In this document: one piece after another, positions 24,051-31,941 of the stretch | How positions within the stretch are numbered: position 1 is the stretch's first letter | Layout: every line of letters starts with the position of its first letter | Source of the DNA: Rufibacter roseus | GTDB taxonomy: Bacteria > Bacteroidota > Bacteroidia > Cytophagales > Hymenobacteraceae | Assembly (NCBI RefSeq): GCF_001647285.1 | Contig: NZ_LRML01000003.1 | Location: 452,081 to 516,080 of the forward strand | Direction of reading: 5' to 3' | DNA: 64,000 nucleotides | Notes under the pieces: model-generated | Databases searched by the model: none | Told to the model about the DNA's origin: nothing | The model's input: only the letters and a program-made list of their open reading frames with translations | Translations under genes and position numbers: made by a program

Positions 24051-25097
24051 TTATACATTGTTTTCAATGCCCTTCGCGAAAGCATCAATGAAAGCATGTT
24101 TCAGCACGTTGATAAAAGTTTTCCAGCCGTTGGTTTTCGGGTTGTTGATGTCGCCGGTAATGGGAATTCTGGTGGCAATCTGGTCGCGGGGCTGGTTTTC
24201 GGCGGCCTCGGTGAATATACCAATTACTGCTTCTTTCACGGCACTTAATACGCCACCCTCCTTCACGTCTTTCTTCACATCAAGCACTTTCACTTCCTCA
24301 AAGAAAGGTTTTATGTAGCCGTCTAGTTTCCCGTTTGTTAGCTTTAGCTCGCTGTACATGTCCAGCTTACCGCGCTCCACATCAAACTTGGCATAGGCTT
24401 TTATGAAGTTATTGATGCTGGTGAGATTGACTCCCGTGAGTTGAAAATTAGAGTCAAAATCTGGGATTTTCTTGAGTGCGTCTACCTGCATCTCGCCTTT
24501 GAGCGCGCCGCCGCCAATAGACTTACCAGTGACTGTTACTTTGGAAGGTAACTTATCACCTACTTCTTCTACGTTTGCCAAGTTCAACGCCACCAGTTCC
24601 ATGTCATGAATGGGCAATTTCACATCTGGGGAAACGGTAAAATCAAGAAACGTCAGTTTGCCGCTGTGCACGGTGAAGCGGTTAATGGTAATCGGCATGA
24701 GGTCTTTGACAACATCTGTCCAATGGTTCAAGGTAGGGTCTTCAGAATTAGAGGAGCCGGCCAGTATGTTCATTTCAGGACTAGACATGATTACTTCGCC
24801 CACCAATCTTCCTTTAAACAAAGCTTTCCACTCAATAGATAAGTCAGTTACTGGTATGTTCAGGAAAGGGTACTTTTCGTTTCCTTTCTCTTCACGCAGC
24901 ACAAGTCCCTCTATCTGATAAGCTCCACGAATAAGCGCAATGTCAACATCTTCCACATAGCCGGTGTAACCCGGAAGTTCCTCCAGGGTTTTGTTCACGT
25001 AACTCTTGACAACGTAAGGCAGCGCAATTCTGAAAGCCAGCAGCAGTACCACCACGGCTAGCGTTATTTTAATGGGTCTGGTGAGACGAATGGTCAT
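24051..25097 (-). CDS. DUF748/AsmA-like envelope protein
   Basis: A 348-residue protein with a single N-terminal membrane helix (ITLAVVVLLLAFRIALPYVV) followed by a strand-rich periplasmic region: YVEDVDIALIRGAYQIEGLVL, WKALFKGRLVGEVIMSSPEM, LTFLDFTVSPDVKLPIHDMEL. These are hallmarks of DUF748, related to AsmA-type proteins that may shield lipids across the envelope. I start at the ATG at 25095-25097 (MTIRLTRPIK); 16 upstream codons are possible but poorly conserved in style. It is divergent from the radical SAM gene, with a REP-like palindrome in between. Confidence 0.75.
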   Translation of the reverse strand: MTIRLTRPIKITLAVVVLLLAFRIALPYVVKSYVNKTLEELPGYTGYVEDVDIALIRGAYQIEGLVLREEKGNEKYPFLNIPVTDLSIEWKALFKGRLVGEVIMSSPEMNILAGSSNSEDPTLNHWTDVVKDLMPITINRFTVHSGKLTFLDFTVSPDVKLPIHDMELVALNLANVEEVGDKLPSKVTVTGKSIGGGALKGEMQVDALKKIPDFDSNFQLTGVNLTSINNFIKAYAKFDVERGKLDMYSELKLTNGKLDGYIKPFFEEVKVLDVKKDVKEGGVLSAVKEAVIGIFTEAAENQPRDQIATRIPITGDINNPKTNGWKTFINVLKHAFIDAFAKGIENNV

Positions 25098-25207
25098 ATC
25101 AACTCGGTTTAGTTTAACCTTAGCGCTTGTCTGATACGAAAGCACCTTTACTACAGTTGAATATCGTTATTCGTTGTTGGTTATTTGTTATTCGATGCTT
25201 TCCTACC

Positions 25208-25283
25208 TGGCGCAAGCGTCCGCTTGTGTCCGCATGCATTTCTGTTCTGCTATGCGTGCGGACACAAGCGGACGCTTGCGCCA
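25208..25283. repeat. REP-like 76-bp palindrome, copy 1
   Basis: Arms of 31 bases beginning TGGCGCAAGCGTCCGCTTG are reverse complements with one mismatch, around a 14-base loop. It lies in the divergent promoter region before the radical SAM gene. Confidence 0.9.
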
Positions 25284-25363
25284 TTATTTAGACGCTGCTC
25301 CAGCAGACATAAAAATCGAACTCAAACAAAAAGCCAGCTGTTTCGATTTCAGCAACCAGCTTT

Positions 25364-25404
25364 CGTTTTTGACCTGTTTTCAGAAAAACAGCTCCAAAAC
25401 AACG
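25364..25404. repeat. Nested palindromic element before the radical SAM gene
   Basis: CGTTTTTGACCTGTTTTCAG then AAAAACAGCTCCAAAACAACG. A short repeat series, ACTCGCGACTC twice plus GAGACTC, follows at 25410-25443. Confidence 0.65.
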
Positions 25405-25451
25405 TTACCTGACTCGCGACTCAGAACTCGCGACTCGAGACTCTTTTATAG

Positions 25452-25459
25452 TATCTTTG
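25452..25459 (+). promoter_or_regulatory. -7 promoter box of the radical SAM gene
   Basis: TATCTTTG fits TAnnTTTG and lies 16 bases before the TTG start at 25476, implying a very short leader. Confidence 0.55.
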
Positions 25460-25475
25460 CTTAAAATTTAAATCC

Positions 25476-27683
25476 TTGGCTACCGCTCCTAAAATTCTGC
25501 TCATTACGCCGCCGCTCACGCAGCTCAACACGCCCTACCCCGCCACGGCCTACATCAAAGGCTTTTTGCGCGGACGCGGGTTTGACGTAACGCAGGCAGA
25601 TTTTGGGCTGGAGCTGGTACTGCGGCTGTTCTCACGTAAAGGACTGCAGCAGGTGTTTCAGACAATTCTGGACGGAGCGTATGATTTGTCAGACAACAGC
25701 CAGCGTATGCTGCGCTTGCGCAAGTCTTATCTGGACACCATTGAGCCGGTTATCAAGTTCTTGCAGGGCCGCGACAGCACCTTGGCGCACCCAATTGCCA
25801 TGGGTGCCTATTTACCCGAGGCCAGTCGCTTTCTGCAGTTGGCAGATTTGGAAGAAGCTTTCGGGACGATGGGCATTTCAGACAAAGCCCGTCACCTGGC
25901 TACGCTTTACTTAGAAGATTTAGCCGATTTAATAAAAGAGACCGTTTGCCCGCATTTCGGTTTTAGCCGCTACGCCGATAAACTGGCCATGAGCGCCACT
26001 TCGTTTGACCCGCTGGAGGAAGAACTGCAAACGAAGCCAAATCTGGTAGACCAAATGCTACTGGATATTCTGGACGAACGTCTGCAGGAGGCCCAACCCG
26101 ATGTAGTTGGTTTCTCCGTTCCGTTTCCGGGTAACCTGTACGGTGCGCTGCGGCTGGCGCAGTTCATCAAGCAGAAGTACCCGCACATTAAAACGCTCAT
26201 GGGCGGCGGCTACCCCAATACTGAATTAAGAACCCTACGCGAGCCGCGCATTTTCAAGTACATTGACTACATCACCTTAGATGATGGTGAGGGTCCGTGG
26301 TTAAAGCTACTGGAGCATTTTCAGGGGCAGCGTCACGTGGAACAGCTGCAGCGCACGTTCCTTTTCCTAAATGGAGAAGTACAATACATCAACGGCTCCG
26401 CCGATGCTGATATTCCGCACACTGAGGTGGGCACTCCAGACTACAGCGACTTGAAGATACACGAGTACCTGAGCGTGGTGGAGGTGCTGAACCCCATGCA
26501 CCGCCTCTGGAGCGACGGCCGCTGGAACAAACTCACCGTAGCCCACGGCTGCTACTGGAAACGCTGCTCTTTCTGTGACATCACTTTAGATTACATATCC
26601 CGCTACGAAGCCGCTCCCGCCACTTTGCTGGTAGACCGTATTGAGCAGATTATTGCTCAAACGGGACAGACAGGTTTCCATTTTGTAGATGAAGCCGCTC
26701 CACCCTTGGCGTTGCGTGATTTGGCCATTGAACTGCTGCGCCGGGGCGTGAAGATTACGTGGTGGGGAAACATCCGTTTCGAAAAAACCTTCTCCGCTGA
26801 TTTGTGCCGCCTGCTGGCTGCCAGTGGTTGTATTGCCGTATCGGGTGGATTGGAAGTGGCCTCTGATAGGCTGCTGGCGAAGATGGAGAAAGGCGTGAGC
26901 ATTGCCCAGGTGGCACGGGTGACACGCGACTTCACGGCTGCCGGCATCATGGTGCACGCGTATTTAATGTACGGTTTCCCTACCCAGACCGCGCAAGAAA
27001 CCATAGACTCTCTGGAGGTAGTGCGGCAGCTGTTCGAGCAAAACGTGATTCAGAGTGGCTACTGGCACCGCTTCTCAATGACCGCCCACAGTCCCGTTGG
27101 CAAGAACCCAGAAAAATATGGCGTTGTAAAAGTGGGTCCCGAGCCTGGTCTCTTTGCCGACAATGATTTGTGGCACGACGACCCTAAAGGCGCTGACCAT
27201 GAACTTTACGGCGCTGGCCTAGCGAAAGCACTGTACAACTACATGCACGGCATAGGACTAGAGGAACCGCTTTCGTTCTGGTTTGAATTTAAGGTTCCGC
27301 GCGTGTCGCTACCTAAAAATATGATAGCCCAGGCGGTAGAAGCCATTGGCAAACCAGATTCTGAGAAGCAGAACCTGCGCGTGCTGTGGCTGGGAAATGC
27401 GCCTGAAATAGAAGTAGTGACCAAAACCAAAAAAGGTCGTACCTTCCAGAATGCCCTTCTCACGTTTGTGGAGAAAACCGAAGAATACGAAATCCGCACC
27501 TCGCCCGAGGTGGGCCAATGGCTGCACACTTGGCTTACCAGATTGTCAGAAGATTTAGGTACCAAGTTCCTGCTCAAGGATATGGCCACAGATTATCCAG
27601 AAGGACAGATGTTTACTTTTCAGGAGTTCCTGATTACAGATACTTGGCTGGAGCTGCGTGAGCGGGGACTGTTGATCGTCTAA
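25476..27683 (+). CDS. B12-binding-domain radical SAM enzyme, unknown substrate
   Basis: A 735-residue cytosolic iron-sulfur enzyme. The N-terminal half has a cobalamin-binding Rossmann domain (ILLITPPLTQLNTPYPATAY near the start; DVVGFSVPFPGNLYGALRLA and TLMGGGYPNTELRTL near 205-260). The radical SAM core carries GCYWKRCSFC with Cys359, Cys364 and Cys367, a CX4CX2C spacing one residue longer than the standard CX3CX2C. FHFVDEAAP, SGGLEVASDRLLAKMEKG and YLMYGFPTQT follow in the usual order. The long C-terminal region (from about 560) is unassigned. The start is TTG, supported by the nearby promoter box. Two REP-like palindromes flank it. Product unknown. Confidence 0.85.
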   Translation: MATAPKILLITPPLTQLNTPYPATAYIKGFLRGRGFDVTQADFGLELVLRLFSRKGLQQVFQTILDGAYDLSDNSQRMLRLRKSYLDTIEPVIKFLQGRDSTLAHPIAMGAYLPEASRFLQLADLEEAFGTMGISDKARHLATLYLEDLADLIKETVCPHFGFSRYADKLAMSATSFDPLEEELQTKPNLVDQMLLDILDERLQEAQPDVVGFSVPFPGNLYGALRLAQFIKQKYPHIKTLMGGGYPNTELRTLREPRIFKYIDYITLDDGEGPWLKLLEHFQGQRHVEQLQRTFLFLNGEVQYINGSADADIPHTEVGTPDYSDLKIHEYLSVVEVLNPMHRLWSDGRWNKLTVAHGCYWKRCSFCDITLDYISRYEAAPATLLVDRIEQIIAQTGQTGFHFVDEAAPPLALRDLAIELLRRGVKITWWGNIRFEKTFSADLCRLLAASGCIAVSGGLEVASDRLLAKMEKGVSIAQVARVTRDFTAAGIMVHAYLMYGFPTQTAQETIDSLEVVRQLFEQNVIQSGYWHRFSMTAHSPVGKNPEKYGVVKVGPEPGLFADNDLWHDDPKGADHELYGAGLAKALYNYMHGIGLEEPLSFWFEFKVPRVSLPKNMIAQAVEAIGKPDSEKQNLRVLWLGNAPEIEVVTKTKKGRTFQNALLTFVEKTEEYEIRTSPEVGQWLHTWLTRLSEDLGTKFLLKDMATDYPEGQMFTFQEFLITDTWLELRERGLLIV

Positions 27684-27685
27684 TT

Positions 27686-27724
27686 CTGTTTTTGACTTGT
27701 TTTCAGCAAAGTAAGCCGGAAACG
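27686..27724. repeat. Nested palindromic element 3' of the radical SAM gene
   Basis: CTGTTTTTGACTTGTTTTCA then GCAAAGTAAGCCGGAAACG, two bases past the stop codon. Confidence 0.55.
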
Positions 27725-27749
27725 ACTTTTCTATTTAACATGGCTAACA

Positions 27750-27825
27750 TGGCGCAAGCGTCCGCTTGTGTCCTCATGCATTCCTGTGTTGCTATGCGTG
27801 CGGACACAAGCAGGCGCTTGTGCCA
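27750..27825. repeat. REP-like 76-bp palindrome, copy 2
   Basis: Same length, arms and loop type as copy 1 (25208-25283) with a few substitutions; with copy 1 it brackets the radical SAM gene. Confidence 0.9.
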
Positions 27826-28035
27826 TAAAAGGTCATGTAACTTCTGCCTAGAAACACTCAAAAGATAAAAAAATTATATTCAATAAAATAGATATTCAAC
27901 AATAGGGGAAACTAAAGGAGTGGCTGTCATAACTTTAGACTTTTTAAATTAATTTCAGATGTGGTGCAACCAATTGGCACTCCCTAGAATCTGTATACTA
28001 AATCCAATCTTACATTCAAGATTAAACCTTCATTT
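27826..28035. other. AT-rich spacer before the T9SS cargo gene
   Basis: No coding frame or clear promoter box. It presumably holds the promoter of the gene at 28036. Confidence 0.4.
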
Positions 28036-29439
28036 ATGAAAAAGCTTTTCTCCTTTTTATTTCTTTTTATCCTTACGCTTTCCTTCACTAGTTCCGCTCA
28101 ATATTCTAGATGGCAACCTATCACCTCCCCTCCGGTTACGGCTCAAGCCTTTGCTATCGGTAAGACCAACAATTATTTCTTCATGGCCAGTTATACCGAA
28201 GGCCTGTACCGCAGCACTAACCAAGGAGCAAGCTGGCAGAGAATCAATTTCGACCCACAAGAACACAGGTTTTATGCGGTAGAAGTTCGGTCAGACGGAG
28301 TGGTTTTTGCGGGAGGCATAGGAGTTGTTTTCAAGTCTACTGACCACGGCGCCAACTGGACCAAACACTCTATTGGCGCCAACTCTGCGGTTACGCATAT
28401 TGCGTTCCGCAGCAACGGGCATGTACTTATTGGCACCCAGAATTTGATGCCAGATGCTTTGTCTTTACCACTTAAAGATGCTGGGGCTGGGGTTTTTCAG
28501 TCAACCGACAACGGTACTACCTGGAGCACTCTCAACACTGGCATAGAAAATACCAGCAAAGCGGTGGGTGCCTTGGTGGAAGGTCCTGGTAACCACTTAT
28601 ACTTAGCGCTCCATGGCCAAGATGACGCAGAAACCGGCGGCGTGTACGTTTGGAAGAGTGGGGAAAATGCCTGGCAGAAAAAACCTTTTGTATTCAGTTT
28701 TCCTACCTATACCAACACCATTGTGCCTACCGGCATTTTTGACATGGCTCTTGATGGCTTTGGAGGGCTTTACGTTACTGTTGAGGGGGTATCCGCTTTT
28801 TCTACCGGTGGAGCAAGAGTTTATATACAGGCCTTTCTTAAAACTACAGACGCCGGAACTACTTGGCAAGCCACTCACATTGTAGAAAACCCTACTACAT
28901 ATAACGTTGAGCCAGTACCTGAATCATTGTTTTTGGCGGGAACATCAAGTGCGTGGTCTGCCACCGTTTTAGCACATAAAAACAGTAATTTGGAGCAGGT
29001 TAGCGGATTGTACAACCTTACCGAAACCAACACCTGGAATTATAACCCTGAAGCGAACCTGATCAGCTATTTCCCGATGCTCTTCGCGGAAGACTCCGAA
29101 GGCAATGTGTATGCGTTGGAAGCCAACAATGCCAAGCTGTACAAAACCTCTACCCTTACCTCCACGCCCGATGAGGTTACATTTACCACATCTAACGTTT
29201 TCCCCAACCCGGCTACAGACCAAATGACAGCTGCATTTGAGCTTTCTAAGGCAGCAGACGTGCAGGTAACGGTTCTGGACATGGTAGGAAGGACTGTACG
29301 TGAAGTGGTCAAGGAGAAATTACCGCAGGGCACGCACCAGTTTTCCTGGCATACTGATTCCGCTCCGGCTGGAACGTATTTGGTTAAGTTTTTGGTAGAT
29401 GGCAAGGCGAAGGTGCACAAAGTAGCGGTGGTGAGATAA
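28036..29439 (+). CDS. Secreted BNR/Asp-box beta-propeller with T9SS sorting domain
   Basis: A 467-residue exported protein. After a signal peptide (ending SSAQ), repeated Asp-box motifs such as GLYRSTNQGASWQ, VFKSTDHGANWT and VFQSTDNGTTWS indicate a sialidase-like or YCF48-like propeller. Residues about 385-467 form a type A Por-secretion C-terminal domain (VFPNPATDQMTAAFELS, VLDMVGRTVREV, GTYLVKFLVDGKAKVHKVAVVR), so it should cross the outer membrane by type IX secretion and be anchored or released. No catalytic residues of sialidases are evident. No T9SS machinery gene is in this window. Confidence 0.88.
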   Translation: MKKLFSFLFLFILTLSFTSSAQYSRWQPITSPPVTAQAFAIGKTNNYFFMASYTEGLYRSTNQGASWQRINFDPQEHRFYAVEVRSDGVVFAGGIGVVFKSTDHGANWTKHSIGANSAVTHIAFRSNGHVLIGTQNLMPDALSLPLKDAGAGVFQSTDNGTTWSTLNTGIENTSKAVGALVEGPGNHLYLALHGQDDAETGGVYVWKSGENAWQKKPFVFSFPTYTNTIVPTGIFDMALDGFGGLYVTVEGVSAFSTGGARVYIQAFLKTTDAGTTWQATHIVENPTTYNVEPVPESLFLAGTSSAWSATVLAHKNSNLEQVSGLYNLTETNTWNYNPEANLISYFPMLFAEDSEGNVYALEANNAKLYKTSTLTSTPDEVTFTTSNVFPNPATDQMTAAFELSKAADVQVTVLDMVGRTVREVVKEKLPQGTHQFSWHTDSAPAGTYLVKFLVDGKAKVHKVAVVR

Positions 29440-29488
29440 AAGCTTAACCAAAACTGACTATCTGCTTTCACCTTTTGGCTGAAGCATC

Positions 29489-29539
29489 AAGTGGTCCTGT
29501 TTTTGGGGTGTTTTCACGAAACACAAAACAGGACCACTT
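29489..29539. terminator. Bidirectional terminator with an embedded palindromic element
   Basis: AAGTGGTCCTGTTTT and AAAACAGGACCACTT are perfect arms, and the inner GTGTTTTCACGAAACAC also pairs. It separates convergent genes at 29439 and 29543. The inner 29496-29532 matches the repeat family. Confidence 0.8.
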
Positions 29540-29542
29540 AAT

Positions 29543-30067
29543 TTATTTACGCACTTCCCGCTGCATGTATAAATCGCGCTGCACGTCTTGACCCAAGATA
29601 AACTCCAGTTCCCCCACTTCTCTGAAATCAAACTTCTGGTAGAATTTGATAGCTCGATCATTGTTTTCCCAGACCGTGAGCCACACCACGTCATGGCCTT
29701 TTTCATAGGCTCGGGCTATGCTCATGTGCATGAGTTGGTGACCCAGTCCGTGGCCCGTCCAGGCATTCAGCAGGTACAGTCGGCTAATCTGGAAGGGGCT
29801 TTTACCCGTTATTTCTGGTGGGGCTGGCGCGCTGCTCCACTTCACGTAACCTACGGCCTCTCCCCCGGCTTCTGCAATCAAGAATTCGGTATTGGGGTCA
29901 GCTAACTCCGCGGCTTGTATTTCGGGCGAATAAATGGTGGGGCGGAAGGCTTCCATGTCCTCGGGTTTATTATATCGCGCGAAAGCTTCCTCAAACGTGC
30001 GCCAGCCTAGGTCTGAGAGTAAGCGGGCATCTGAGGAGAGGGCGGGGCGAAAGGTGAAAGTGCTCAA
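29543..30067 (-). CDS. GNAT-family N-acetyltransferase
   Basis: A 174-residue cytosolic acetyl-CoA-dependent acyltransferase. The GNAT core is visible: FLIAEAGGEAVGYVKWSS (motif D region), ISRLYLLNAWTGHGLGHQLM with the acetyl-CoA-binding Q/RxxGxG/A-like loop, and VWLTVWENNDRAIKFYQKFDFREVGELEF (motif B). The acceptor cannot be read from sequence. Leftward, monocistronic, sharing a terminator with the convergent T9SS cargo gene. Confidence 0.88.
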   Translation of the reverse strand: MSTFTFRPALSSDARLLSDLGWRTFEEAFARYNKPEDMEAFRPTIYSPEIQAAELADPNTEFLIAEAGGEAVGYVKWSSAPAPPEITGKSPFQISRLYLLNAWTGHGLGHQLMHMSIARAYEKGHDVVWLTVWENNDRAIKFYQKFDFREVGELEFILGQDVQRDLYMQREVRK

Positions 30068-30123
30068 ATTTTATTGGATCAAATTAGATGTAAAGATACT
30101 TGGTAGAGGCCTCTATTGAGAAA

Positions 30124-30166
30124 CTTTGTTTTTAAGCTAGTTTCTGAAAAACAGGCTAAAAAAGAG
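30124..30166. repeat. Nested palindromic element upstream of the GNAT gene
   Basis: CTTTGTTTTTAAGCTAGTTTC then TGAAAAACAGGCTAAAAAAG; it lies 5' of both the GNAT gene and the Pao operon. Confidence 0.6.
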
Positions 30167-30296
30167 TATTTGGTTCAAATCTAACGTGCTCTGTACGCTC
30201 ACAACAGTACAAAGACTGCTTCACCCAATTTAAATTGATTCTCTCTCCTTATTTGGGTAATATGCTTTCCCAAACGAGACTATAATTTCCACACAT

Positions 30297-30950
30297 ATGG
30301 CCTTTGAAAAAGATTGCCCCCACGCTTTGCCAGAGAGCAGCGACCACAAACCGCCGCACGAAGCCCGAAGAATGTTTCTGAAGCAGTCGTCTATTCTGAC
30401 GGCCTTTGCCTTAACCCCGGGCGTAGCCGTAAAAGCCGCAGACCTGAAGTTCGAGGAAAAAGTGGCTGCTGCTTTTGAACAAGTGAAAGTGACGCTGGAA
30501 ATCAACGGAAAGAAACACAAGCTTTCACTTGAGCCCCGCACTACTTTACTGGACTTGCTACGGGAAAGACTACAACTAACCGGCACCAAAAAAGGCTGTG
30601 ACTACGGCCAATGCGGCGCCTGCACCGTGCACGTAGACGGGCAGCGGGTAAACTCCTGCCTCACGCTGGCCGTGATGCAAGACGGCAAAAAAGTCACCAC
30701 CATTGAGGGTTTAGCCGATGGCGATAACCTGCACCCCATGCAAGAAGCTTTCATTAAGCACGACGGGTTCCAGTGTGGCTATTGCACCCCTGGTCAGATT
30801 ATGAGCGCAGTAGCCTGCATAAGAGAGGGCCACGCTGATTCTGACGAGGAGATACGTGAATACATGAGCGGCAACATCTGCCGGTGCGGGGCTTACCCAA
30901 ACATAGTGAACGCCATCAAGGAAGTTAAAAACGGAGGGCTGAAAGTATGA
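30297..30950 (+). CDS. paoA: PaoA-like [2Fe-2S] subunit of a Tat-exported aldehyde oxidoreductase
   Basis: Electron-transfer subunit of a periplasmic xanthine oxidase-family enzyme. The 217 residues begin with a Tat signal (Arg24-Arg25 in RRMFLKQ, then a hydrophobic stretch and ALTPGVAVKA). The plant-type cluster motif GCDYGQCGACTVHVDGQRVNSC and the second cluster QCGYCTPG with NICRCGAYPN are intact. Its stop overlaps the next start by four bases (ATGA). E. coli PaoA (YagT) has the same Tat arrangement; the folded complex would be carried out with it. Confidence 0.92.
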   Translation: MAFEKDCPHALPESSDHKPPHEARRMFLKQSSILTAFALTPGVAVKAADLKFEEKVAAAFEQVKVTLEINGKKHKLSLEPRTTLLDLLRERLQLTGTKKGCDYGQCGACTVHVDGQRVNSCLTLAVMQDGKKVTTIEGLADGDNLHPMQEAFIKHDGFQCGYCTPGQIMSAVACIREGHADSDEEIREYMSGNICRCGAYPNIVNAIKEVKNGGLKV

Positions 30951-31930
30951 ACCAGTTCCAATACGTTCGGCCTACCAAAAACAAGGCGGCCATTGACACA
31001 GTTACCAAAGACCCTAACGCCACATTCATAGCGGGCGGCACTAACCTACTGGACCTCATGAAACGTGGTGTAGTAATGCCAGAGAAGCTGGTAGATATCA
31101 ACAAACTACCCCTCCGAAAGATCGAGAAAGAAAGCGGTGCGGTTCGCATTGGGGCGCTGGCCCTGAATGGTGTGGTGGCTGAGGACAAGCTGGTGCTGGA
31201 AAAGCATCCGCTGCTGGCGCAAGCTTTAGACGCCGGGGCTTCGGCTCAGCTCCGGAACATGGCCACCGTGGGCGGAAACATGATGCAGCGCACCCGCTGC
31301 CCGTATTTTTATGACACTGCCCTGCCCTGCAATAAACGGGAGCCCGGCACCGGCTGCAGCGCTATAGAGGGGTACAACCGCATGCACGCCATCTTCGGGT
31401 TCAGCGATAAATGTATTGCCACGCACCCGTCTGATATGGGTGTAGCGTTGGCCGCATTAGATGCTACCGTGTTAGTTTCTGGTCCCAAAGGCGACAGAAA
31501 AATTCCGTTTGTAGATTTTCACCGTCTGCCCGGCGACACACCCCAAATTGAAACGAACCTGCAGAAAGGGGAGCTCATTGTGGCGGTAGATGTTCCGGAG
31601 AACAACTTCGCCAAACATGCACATTACCTCAAGGTACGTGACCGCGCTTCCTATGCTTTTGCTTTGGTTTCCGTAGCGGCAGCGCTGGACATTGAGAACA
31701 ACACCATTAAAGATGCTCGTTTGGCCATGGGTGGGGTGGCACATAAGCCTTGGCGGTTGACAGAGGCCGAGAAAGCGTTGGTGGGTAAACCAGTGTCAGA
31801 GCATACGTTCAGACAAGCAGCCGAAGTGGCCATGCGCGGAGCCAGAGCTTTTGAACACAACCAATATAAGCTTAAGCTGGCACCTAACTCTATTGTTCAA
31901 GCATTAAAAACTGCGGCCGGGCTCGCCTAA
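30947..31930 (+). CDS. paoB: PaoB-like FAD-binding subunit with extra Fe-S cluster
   Basis: FAD subunit of 327 residues. The FAD-binding FIAGGTNLLDLMKRGV and ATVGGNMMQRTRCPYF segments match CODH/XDH-type flavoproteins. RTRCPYFYDTALPCNKREPG with a further GCSAIEG, near residues 116-140, gives the cysteine insert that binds a [4Fe-4S] cluster in PaoB and HbaD-type enzymes. It overlaps paoA by four bases and precedes paoC by 11. No signal peptide of its own, consistent with piggy-back Tat export. Confidence 0.92.
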   Translation: MNQFQYVRPTKNKAAIDTVTKDPNATFIAGGTNLLDLMKRGVVMPEKLVDINKLPLRKIEKESGAVRIGALALNGVVAEDKLVLEKHPLLAQALDAGASAQLRNMATVGGNMMQRTRCPYFYDTALPCNKREPGTGCSAIEGYNRMHAIFGFSDKCIATHPSDMGVALAALDATVLVSGPKGDRKIPFVDFHRLPGDTPQIETNLQKGELIVAVDVPENNFAKHAHYLKVRDRASYAFALVSVAAALDIENNTIKDARLAMGGVAHKPWRLTEAEKALVGKPVSEHTFRQAAEVAMRGARAFEHNQYKLKLAPNSIVQALKTAAGLA

Positions 31931-31941
31931 TTTCAAAAAAT

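Noticed and set aside
25410..25443. Short ACTCGCGACTC repeats before the radical SAM gene as a regulator site array
   Set aside because: Only two full units, imperfectly spaced; too little to support a functional claim.
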